DNA of 24,526 bases from Symbiodinium natans. Lineage: Eukaryota; Sar; Dinophyceae; Suessiales; Symbiodiniaceae. The stretch covers positions 529,521 to 554,046 of the forward strand of contig CAJNDS010002245.1 of NCBI GenBank assembly GCA_905221605.1, read 5' to 3'. Position numbers and translations under genes: made by a program. Positions 7,955 to 15,843 of this stretch are shown here, one piece after another. Positions within the stretch are counted from its first letter, which is position 1, and each line of letters opens with the position of its first letter. The notes under the pieces are model-generated. The model had not been told where the DNA came from. It saw only the letters and a list, made by a program, of their open reading frames with translations, and ran no database searches.

Positions 7955-8054
7955 GAAGTCCGGAGTCTTCTACTCGGCCATCCCCCCCGGCAAGCACGTG
8001 TTTGTGGCGCTTGGGACCGCAAGCTTCGAGCCCAGCGACTCCCCCCTCACCCCG
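7955..8054 (+). CDS. Exon-like island between C and G arrays
   Basis: Acceptor CCAAG|G (an alternative AG ends at 7946). The frame with the most GC-ending codons reads GVFYSAIPPGKHVFVALG then TASFEPSDSPLTP. The donor GT at 8055-8056 opens the G array. All frames are open, so codon use alone selects this one. VFYSAI resembles a PPR first helix but does not establish it. Confidence 0.42.
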
Positions 8055-8140
8055 GTTTAGGGTTTAGGGTTTAGGGTTTAGGGTTTAGGGTTTAGGGCTT
8101 AGGGTTTAGGGTTTAGGGTTTAGGGTTTAGGGTTTAGGGC
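8055..8140 (+). repeat. G array
   Basis: About twelve TTTAGGG units with one TTAGGGC change. With 8430-8500 (degenerate C) it brackets 8141-8429. Confidence 0.94.
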
Positions 8141-8523
8141 GTTTAGGGTTGAGGGTTGAGGGGTTAGGGGGTGGAAGGGACAGGTGTGTGAGAGGGCTCA
8201 TAGTCCCAAGTGAGCCTTCATAAAGCCCCCGAATAAGGGAATATGACCCCTTGTTAGGGCTCAGGGATTCGGGTTTGGAGATGCCAGGGGCTCTAGGCGT
8301 TAGGGCTGAGCGTGTGGGTCCGCTTTGTTCTGCAGCAAAGCGGTCCACACGAATAATTAACTCCAGCACAGGAGGGCTCCCCCAAGTGAGATGCATGTCA
8401 CGGTGGTTGTATTTCCACAGACATACCTGAACCCTAAATGCTAAACACTAAACCTTAAACCCGAAACGCTATAAACCCCAAAACCCCAAATCCCGATTCC
8501 CCGGAAATACCCCCCGAGCTAAG

Positions 8524-8574
8524 GAAGACCCTGTCTCTGACGAAGCGCAGAATGAGAAGGCATGGGGGCTGCCA
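8524..8574 (+). CDS. Exon-like island, acidic
   Basis: CTAAG|G acceptor, 17 codons EDPVSDEAQNEKAWGLP in phase 0, donor CCA|GTGTTTAGGG at 8575. Codon use is strongly protein-like. Lies after a decayed C array and directly before a G array. Not identified. Confidence 0.45.
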
Positions 8575-8666
8575 GTGTTTAGGGCTTAGTGTTGCAGGTT
8601 AGGGGTTTAGGGGGTTAGGGTTTAGGGCTTAGGGTTTAGGGTTTGGGGTCTAGGGTTTAGGGTTTA
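8575..8666 (+). repeat. G array, imperfect
   Basis: TTTAGGG, TTAGGGC and TTTGGGG units. Confidence 0.85.
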
Positions 8667-8781
8667 TTGGGCGGGCTAGACGCGTCCTCCCCAAACCCTA
8701 TACCCTAAAGCCTAATTAAACTTGTCCTCTCCACTTTGGTGGGTTAATTTGTCCTCTCCACTTGTGGCCTCTCTCTCAAAG

Positions 8782-8809
8782 GAACTGTTCCAGCACAGCA
8801 CACCTTGGG
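8782..8809 (+). CDS. Very small exon-like island
   Basis: The pyrimidine-rich acceptor CTCTCTCTCAAAG|G precedes ELFQHSTPWG, and the GT at 8810-8811 starts a G array. At 28 nt it is supported mainly by its good splice context. Confidence 0.32.
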
Positions 8810-8845
8810 GTTTCGGGTTTGGGGTTTAGGGTTTAGGGTTTAGGA
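8810..8845 (+). repeat. G array, short
   Basis: Five units beginning GTTTCGG; pairs with C units at 8912-8950. Confidence 0.88.
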
Positions 8846-8911
8846 GTACCTGAACCCTCCTAAATGGCAAGATCAAGAAATGCAGTGGCCGCCACGCTCA
8901 TGCTGTGAATC

Positions 8912-8950
8912 AGCCCTAAACCCTAAACCCCAAACCCCAAACACCAAACC
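8912..8950 (-). repeat. C array, short
   Basis: CCCTAAA and CCCCAAA units. Confidence 0.88.
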
Positions 8951-8958
8951 CCTGGGAG

Positions 8959-9002
8959 GAAGCTGCCGAGCTTTGGAAGCAGAGCGCTGTGCTCGTGGGA
9001 CT
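8959..9002 (+). CDS. Exon-like island between C and G arrays
   Basis: GGGAG|G acceptor, frame EAAELWKQSAVLVG, strong donor ACT|GTGAGC at 9003. Its phase does not follow cleanly from the preceding island, so one of the boundaries between them is wrong. Confidence 0.35.
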
Positions 9003-9036
9003 GTGAGCAGCTCCACGCCTCACCCTAAACCGCCTG

Positions 9037-9120
9037 TTTAGGGTTAGGGTTTAGGGTTTCGGGTTTAGGGTTTAGGGTCTAGGATTTCGGGTTTAGGGTC
9101 TAGGGTTTAGGGTTTAGGGC
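9037..9120 (+). repeat. G array
   Basis: TTTAGGG units with TCTAGGG and TTTCGGG variants; decayed copies continue to about 9260. Confidence 0.88.
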
Positions 9121-9624
9121 CCTGCAAACCCTGAGACCCATAAAAAGGCAACAAGAGTCGAACACCCCCTGGGGAAGCTGCGGGGGTAGGGGTGAGGGTA
9201 TTAAGGGTTAGGGGGCTTTTGGGGATTTAGAGTTTAGGGTTGAGGGTTCAGGGGGTCAGGGGGGTTGAATGTAGAATGTCTAAGGGGGCAGGGGTTTATG
9301 TGGGCGTAAGGCTGAAAAGGCCTAAATGATGTTGGAAGCCCTTGGACCCTTTTCTGTACAAGAGATTGCAGGCTTGAGCGCCTAACCCTGGCGAGGTCCA
9401 AAATAGTCCAGGTACCATCTAAACAAGCATGGCACGTGCAGAGCACGCAAGACACATCGCCGAGAGGTGGCGTATCGCTTTCGACTGCACGGGAAAAGGA
9501 CGCTTCTTCCATGTTCTGTTTCGGATTTGTGGGGTTTAGGTTTTTCGGGTTTCAGAATGTCAGGCCTTATGGAGGTTTCCCAAAATTTTGGAGTACCCCT
9601 TTGACCTGCTGCTCCTCTCTGCAG

Positions 9625-9775
9625 ACATGTCAAACGCAAGCTCTCCTATCTGGGGGCGCGCGGTACGAACCTTCACGTGACGAAAGCAAGCTCCTGGCAC
9701 GCCCTGATGTGCCTTCGGACCCGCCACACTTTGCTGTCTTACGGCATTAGCAAAAGAAGCCAAACAAAAAGCTAA
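9625..9775 (+). CDS. Possible terminal exon of the upstream gene
   Basis: A textbook acceptor (CTGCTCCTCTCTGCAG, AG 9623-9624) is followed by 49 codons with mostly C or G in third position: HVKRKLSYLGARGTNLHVTK, then ASSWHALMCLRTRHTLLSYG and a basic tail, ending TAA at 9773-9775. A second frame is also open (stop at 9748) but has poorer codon use. The AT-richer sequence after the stop, without arrays until 9993, looks like a 3' UTR. Not identified. Confidence 0.38.
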
Positions 9776-9992
9776 TAAACAAAACTCACAGTAGGCTGGA
9801 GCAGGCGACGAGACCTAAGCTACGTATCTTTCTTAGCACCTGTCGCCCGGTGCTCACGTATGAACGGCTGCATCTGGGCTTGAATCAAGACATGTTGGAG
9901 AGACTAGACACTCACCAACATTCCTGCCGGGTTGTGCTTTGGGATATTTTTTAAGTTTCCCTTCTTTCCTTATAAGCGACCTATTCAGAAAT

Positions 9993-10032
9993 AGCCCTAA
10001 ACCCTTAACCCTAAACCCTAAACCCTAAACCC
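9993..10032 (-). repeat. C array, short
   Basis: Five units. The 9776-9992 interval before it is unique and holds no supported gene. Confidence 0.9.
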
Positions 10033-10034
10033 AG

Positions 10035-10065
10035 GCTTTAAAGCACAACTCAGTGTGTCTTTCGG
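10035..10065 (+). CDS. Small exon-like island
   Basis: ACCCAG|G acceptor directly after the C array, frame ALKHNSVCLS, donor CGG|GTAGTT at 10066. Open in frame beyond the donor, so the end is uncertain. Confidence 0.3.
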
Positions 10066-10137
10066 GTAGTTATGGGCGTCGAGGCCTCGCACCATTTCAA
10101 GTTCTCAGGAGTCCCTGACTTTGTCGGGCAGTAACCT

Positions 10138-10206
10138 AGGGTTTAGGGTTTAGGGTTTAGGGTTTAGGGTTTAGGGCTTCTAGGGTCATGAGTTTAGGGT
10201 TTAGGG
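10138..10206 (+). repeat. G array
   Basis: Five perfect units then imperfect ones. Confidence 0.9.
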
Positions 10207-10294
10207 CTAGGAGTGGGCGGGCCGCCCCTCTAAACCCGACTTGAAGTGATTCCCCGATCTCAATCCTCAAACACTTAGATCCCCCCAACAAACA

Positions 10295-10370
10295 CCCTAA
10301 ACCCTAAACCCTAAACCCTAAACCCTAAACCCTAAACCCTAAACCCTAAACCCTAAACCCTAAACCCTGA
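10295..10370 (-). repeat. C array
   Basis: Ten units; brackets 10207-10294 with the G array at 10138. Confidence 0.93.
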
Positions 10371-10390
10371 ACCTCACATTCCGCCTGCAG

Positions 10391-10432
10391 GCGAAGCGCG
10401 CTGTGACGTGTGCTCAGCTGTTGGACTCCCGG
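10391..10432 (+). CDS. Small exon-like island
   Basis: Acceptor CACATTCCGCCTGCAG|G is excellent. The 42-nt frame reads AKRAVTCAQLLDSR, phase 0 to 0, with donor CGG|GTCTTT. CAQLLDSR could be a PPR second helix. Lies between C and G arrays. Confidence 0.4.
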
Positions 10433-10442
10433 GTCTTTCAAT

Positions 10443-10700
10443 TAGGGTTTAGGATTTAGAGTTTTTAGGCTTTAAGGGTGAAAGGTTTGGGAGGGTTTAG
10501 GGTTCAGTGTTTAGGGGTTGGGGGTTGAGGGGGGACACGGGGTGGGTGGGGGTGAGGGTGGGTGGCGGGGGAAACCTCGCCAGCACTGACACCGATCTGC
10601 ATGCGGGGGGATGGGGGGGTGGGGGGGTGGGAGGGGGGGGGGGCTGGGGGTGGGGGGCTGGGGTGGCGGGGAGGGTTGTTTTGGTGGTAGTTCGGGTTTA
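10443..10700 (+). repeat. G array grading into a G-rich minisatellite
   Basis: Decayed TTTAGGG units, then GGTGGGG-type sequence at 10510-10700, strongly G-skewed and capable of G-quadruplex folding. Gly-rich and Pro-rich frames here are artefacts. Confidence 0.8.
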
Positions 10701-10947
10701 GAGATTTTCGGGTTGAAAAGGCTTATAGGTCTTTTTAGACTTTCAGGCTTCATGTCGCATTATGTTTTAAGCATTTATACGTTTCAGAATTGCAGGCTTG
10801 TAGGGGTTATCGTTGTTCGTCTCTTGCCAGGTTCAGAAACCCTAAGCCCCCCAAACTCCATGACTTGAAAGTCGGATCGTCTTAGGGATGATGCCCACAT
10901 GGGGTGCTTGTTCCCTGTGCCTCAAGCCTGAAGCACACCAATTTCAG

Positions 10948-11039
10948 GAAGTTCTCCTGGAGGAAGGGGTCGAGGTCAACGTGCGACCCTCAGATGGGAG
11001 ACCCCAAGTTTTAGCATGCAGTATTATAGCTGCCCCTTT
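10948..11039 (+). CDS. Exon-like island, weakly ankyrin-like
   Basis: ACCAATTTCAG|G acceptor, then a frame starting EVLLEEGVEVNVRPSDGRPQ followed by VLACSIIAA. LLEEGVEVNV..SDGR resembles the end of one ankyrin repeat and the start of the next (LLeaGAdVNa..dDGrTPL), without the TPLH tetrapeptide. The right boundary is unknown (donor candidate AAC|GTGCGA at 10981). Confidence 0.28.
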
Positions 11040-11066
11040 GCATTTTGTTGGCCAAGTATGGGGGAA

Positions 11067-11089
11067 AACCCTAAACCCTAAACCCTAAA
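11067..11089 (-). repeat. C array, three units
   Basis: Short CCCTAAA run. Confidence 0.85.
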
Positions 11090-11236
11090 TGCCTATAGGC
11101 AGGATTCGGTAGGATTTGGGCTCGCGGTCTAGTCCACTCTGCAACCCGAAAACCCACCCTGCTTCGCCTCTAGATTGTGACCCTCCTGCACAAGAATACA
11201 GATCTTTTGGGTCTAAACTCCAATCCCCCTCCCCAC

Positions 11237-11310
11237 CCCTAAACCCTAAACCCTAAACCCTAAACCCTAAACCCTAAACCCTAAACCCTAAACCCCACAC
11301 CCCAAACCCT
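11237..11310 (-). repeat. C array
   Basis: Eight perfect units and two decayed ones. Confidence 0.93.
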
Positions 11311-11322
11311 ACTAGCGTTAAG

Positions 11323-11382
11323 GAAGATGTTACCCACATCCGAAGCATGTATCCGAAGGTTCCGGAAATCTCTGGGAAGGAG
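11323..11382 (+). CDS. Exon-like island, possibly 5' part of the PPR gene
   Basis: GTTAAG|G acceptor; 20 codons EDVTHIRSMYPKVPEISGKE; donor GAG|GTCGAG at 11383 keeps phase 0 for joining to 11771. A later GT at 11390 is an alternative but breaks phase. It resembles no PPR motif, so it could be the N-terminal region or another gene. Confidence 0.42.
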
Positions 11383-11663
11383 GTCGAGAGTGGGTTTAAG
11401 TTTAGGGCCTTTAGGGTGTAGAGTCTAGGGGAGTTTCGGGTCCAGGGTTGTTTCCGCCCTGTGCCCCAGCTCTCCAGAGAGGTGATGAGGTTGCAGATCA
11501 GATCTTAGAGGGGGACTCTGCACCCTAGTTTGGCTTGGGGCTCAGGGTTTCTAACGGTAGTTACATGATCCTTCAAGACCAAGAAAAGGAGGTAAGTCCC
11601 CCGAATAGTAGGATCCCCTTGTCATAAGGACCCCAAAGGGTACCCCTATTTTCGGATTCCCCC

Positions 11664-11753
11664 AAACCCTAAACCCTAAACCCTAAACCCTAAACCCTAA
11701 ACCCTAAACCCTAAACCCCAAACCCCAAACCCTAAACCCTAAACCCTAAACCC
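11664..11753 (-). repeat. C array
   Basis: About twelve units with two CCCCAAA variants. Confidence 0.94.
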
Positions 11754-11770
11754 TTAGAGTGTTTTGACAG

Positions 11771-11813
11771 GTCTTTCACTATGGAGCTGCGTTGGCCGCC
11801 TTCGACCGCGCAG
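11771..11813 (+). CDS. PPR exon: repeat 1, helix A
   Basis: TTTTGACAG|G acceptor; VFHYGAALAAFDRA with a split Gly codon. A GC donor follows (GCAG|GCAGTG, GC 11814-11815). Joined to 12417 it yields a 35-residue PPR repeat with Trp at 17 and Pro-Asn at 34-35, the same register as dinoflagellate PPR repeats. Using the later GT at 11822 or 11864 also keeps frame but lengthens the repeat. Confidence 0.55.
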
Positions 11814-14800
11814 GCAGTGCTGTGTGCCTCTCACTTTCTGAAACCCTAGCCCCCCAGTTCAGGGTAGTTTAGGGTTTAGGGTATAGGGTTTAGGGTTTAG
11901 GGCCCCTAAAACGTAGACCTCCTCACACCCTAAACCCAAAGGGTAGAGGTTTTAGGCCTGACTGTTTAGGGTTTAGGGCCCTTAAACCCTAAACCTTCGA
12001 CCCTACTGAGGAATGGATTTGGTCATGAGGATCCAGGAAGGTGATGGAGGCCTACATGAGGGATGCCCCAAATCAGGCCCTACAAGCCCTCAACCCTTAC
12101 AGAACCGCCCTGAACCCGTATGCTTGGCAGCCCAGCGGTACAATTCACCCTTGTTGTGGTTCATGGTTCCCTTAAAAAGTGTCCAACCAAAAAGGGTGCC
12201 TTGTTTTTTTTGAATAATGTCCGTTTCTTGGCGTTGAAGTACGAGTTAAGGCTAGCTGTTTTAGGGCCCACACCTGCCCGAAAACCCGAATGCCCCCAAA
12301 ACCCGAAAACCTTGCACCCTAACCATACATCCTCAAAGCCTCGAACAAACCCCAAGATGCGAACCTAAACCCTAAACCCTAAACCCTAAACCCTAAACCG
12401 CCACATCAAAAGATAGGCGCTTGGCAGCTGAGCCTGGCCCTGCTGCGCACCGCCACGGCTGGGCAGACGTTGCCAAACACGGCCGCTTGGGCTTTCGGGG
12501 TTTCGGGCTTCGAGGTTTCCCTAAACCCTAAACCCTAAACCCTAAACCCAAAACGATTTTTGGTAGGCACCGATTTTTTTTTGCCGAACGCAGAGCTTGC
12601 CGCCGCAGGCTCCGGTTGTTTTACTGCGCAAGACCTTATTCCTCGTTTAAGACCCTTCTTCCGTGGTTTTTTATCGTTTAGAAGCGCGAAAAATTTCGCG
12701 TTCAAACGCCTCACCCTCCCATGTTTGTTTCTGAGTACTTCTCAGACCTATACGGATACTTCTCTAAGTTAGGCCTAAGCCTCAGAAGCCCTAAACCCTA
12801 AACCCTAAACCCTAAACCCTAAACCCTAAACCCTAAACCCTAAGCCTTAGAAGCCCCAAAGCTTGGACCCCATTGCCAACGAGCAGGTGATGCTCAACTC
12901 AGCTATCCGCTGCTGCGCACGCAGCGAAGAGGCGCCCCTCCCCCCCGACACCTCGAATTGTGTTTGAGGGGTTTAGGGTTTAGGATTTAGGGTTTAGGGT
13001 TTAGGGTTTAGGGTTTAGGGTTTGGTTTTCATGAACTTGGGAAGGTAGGGTTCAGGGTTCGGTTTTGAGGCATCGGGATTTGGGGTTTCGGGTTTGGGGT
13101 TAAGGGTCGTCTTGTGTGTAAAGATGATTTGCAGACTTGTACAAGCTAATGTCATCAGGGACCCGGAAGCCGTGAAACTCGAACTCTACCCCCCAAAAAC
13201 CTAAATCGTAAAACTCAAACCCTAGAAACCCTAAACTCCAAACCCTACCCCCAGCATTCTTCACCTTTGAGCCCTTCACTTAACAGCAGAAACCCTCAAC
13301 GCAGAATTCTGTACCCTAAACCCTTCACTTTAAAACATATGCCCTAACCACAGAATTCTTCACCCTAAACCCTTCATTTCAGAAACCCGAAACCCTAAAC
13401 CCTATATAATCCTTAAACCCCGTAGAATACTACATTCCCTTTTGCTAACCCCAAGGAGCTACATTGGAGCCTCCAAACCCTACAAACCCTGAACATTTTC
13501 GGGGCGTAGGGTTTAGGGTTTAGGGTTTAGGGTTTAGGGTTTAGGGTTTAGGGTTTAGGGCCTCCCAACCTTTCCAATTCCCAAAGCCCCCAAAAACTTG
13601 AGCCCCGGTCCCCACAGACAAAGGGTTGAGTTGAGGGTTTAGGGTTTGGGGTTTGGGGTTTAGGGTTTGGGGGTATTGGGGTTTTGGGGGTTTTGGGGGT
13701 TTTGGGGGTTTTGAGCTTGGGGAATCCCAAGCCGTAAGGCCTACAAGTTCAACACAAAGCTCAAAGCTCTCGAAGCACGAAACCACGTACGTGGTGCAGA
13801 TTGGGTTGAAGATTCAGAATTCAAAATTTAGGGGTTTAGGGGTTTGGGGTTTAGGGATGCTCTAGGGTACCCTAAACCCTAAAACCCTAAACCCTAAACC
13901 CAAAACCCTAAACCCTAAACCTTAAACCCTAAACCCTAAACCCTAAACCCTAAAGTCAAGCCTCTGGCTGTGTAGTCCGGTCCTTTGGTCCCAGTTTCTT
14001 AGGCATGGCCCTACTCCCTGGAGTTGCTTCTTGAGACTTTGCTGGCAGTTTCGGTTCAGATTTAGGCTGTACGGGGTTTAGGGTTTAGGGTTTAGGGTTT
14101 AGGGTTTAGGGTTGAGGGTTAAGGGTTGAAGGTTTAGGGCTCAGGGTTCAGGGTCTCGGATGTAGGGTAGGGTACTATAGACGAGATCTTCTAGCGCACT
14201 TTAAAAATGTCAAGCCCCAAACTTAAAGCCCGAAAACGCGAAGCCCCTTCCCCTCTTCAACCCCACGTTGTCCCCCTCCCCCTTCTCGCCTCCACACCGC
14301 CTTGGGAAGGATCGCGCACAGAACTGAACCTAAACCATAGCGTTTAGGGTTTAGGGTTTCAAGCTTACATTCTAGGGTTTAGGGTTTAGGATTTCTAGGG
14401 TTCAGGGTTTAGAGTTTAAGGTTTACGGTTTAGGGCCTTTCACCCTCCACTGCTCTCCGTTTGGCAGTTGTGGGTTTTGGGTGAGCCCTAAATCCTAAAT
14501 CCTAAACCCTAAACCCTAAACCCTAAACCCTAAACCCTAAACCCTAAACCCTAAACCCTAAACCCTAAACCCTAAACCCTAAACCCTAAACCCTAAACCC
14601 TAAACCGCTCAGCTAAGGACATGCCGCAACCAGACGTCATCAGTTGCTCCGCTCGTTCTTTGTGGGGACTTCGGAAGGGTTTAGGGGTTTAGGGGTTTAG
14701 GGGTTTCGGGGTTTCGGGGTTTCGGGGTTTCGGGGTTTAGGGGTTTAGGGGTTTAGGGGTTTAGTTTAGTATTTTTGGGGTTAGGGTTTAGGGGTAATTT

Positions 14801-15755
14801 CTCAAAGTTGTGGAGCCTTGTTGGGTGCCCCGCAAGACGACCTCGCCTCTGGATTCCAGCTTCTCTCGTTTACTCAGGCCGAGACTCCTAAATCATTGCC
14901 TGGACTGACTGAAGGCTCCAATGTAGTTCCTTTTCGGCTAGCTGGTCTCACCAAACCCAGAACGCTGAAACCCTGCAACACTCAAACCCCAAAACCCTAA
15001 ATCACCCTGAAGCTCTGAAACCCTGAAACCCTGCAACCCTGAACCCTGAAACGGTGAAATCCTTAGACCCTGAAACGCTGGAACCCTGAATCCTCAACCC
15101 TCGAAGCGGCTTACCGTATGAGCTGGTTACACAGGGGTAGGGTTTAGGGTTCAGGGTATAGGGCCGGTTACCCCCCCGCCATTACAAATTGGCCGAAAAC
15201 TCCCTGCACAACCAGCCATGCCCAATCCCCCCCATGACCTCACCCTAAGCCACTGGAACCTAAACCCTAACTACGTGAAGCCCTAAAGCCTGAGACCCCT
15301 GTGCCCTACCCTGCTCTGTCCCTTAAGAACACCAAACCTGCAGCACCTAAGTATCGGTTGCTATAGCAGTAACAGCCTACAACAAAGTAGCTTTTGAGGT
15401 AAATGGTAAACCCTAAACCCTCAACCCTCCCCTAACCCCGCTAAGTAAACCTCCTAAACACTATAACCCTGAACCCCCTAAACCCCCTAAACCCCCTAAA
15501 CCCTCTAAACCCCCTAAACCCCCTAAACCCCCTAAACCATGGATTCAGTGCATTGCAGTGGAGCCTCCAGGCTGCAATGCACCCATGGGGGTCTAATCTA
15601 GGTACTGGAGGCTAGGTGTAACAGAGACAGGGTACCTGGTCCCAACCCCATCAACCATAAAAACCTTCGCCCGACGACCTAGTAGGACTTACCTATTGCT
15701 TCTCTAACTACTAATGCTACTGCCGCCGCTTGACCCGTTGGCTCACAGCAAGCAG

Positions 15756-15843
<88 letters not shown>

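Noticed and set aside
9436-9750. 104-codon plus frame
   Set aside because: Its 5' half is array-like and poor in codon use. The 3' half overlaps the better frame proposed as a terminal exon at 9625-9775.
15738-15745. TTGGCTCA, part of the dinoflagellate spliced leader
   Set aside because: Only eight matching bases without the preceding CCGTAGCCATTT part; expected by chance about once in a window this size.
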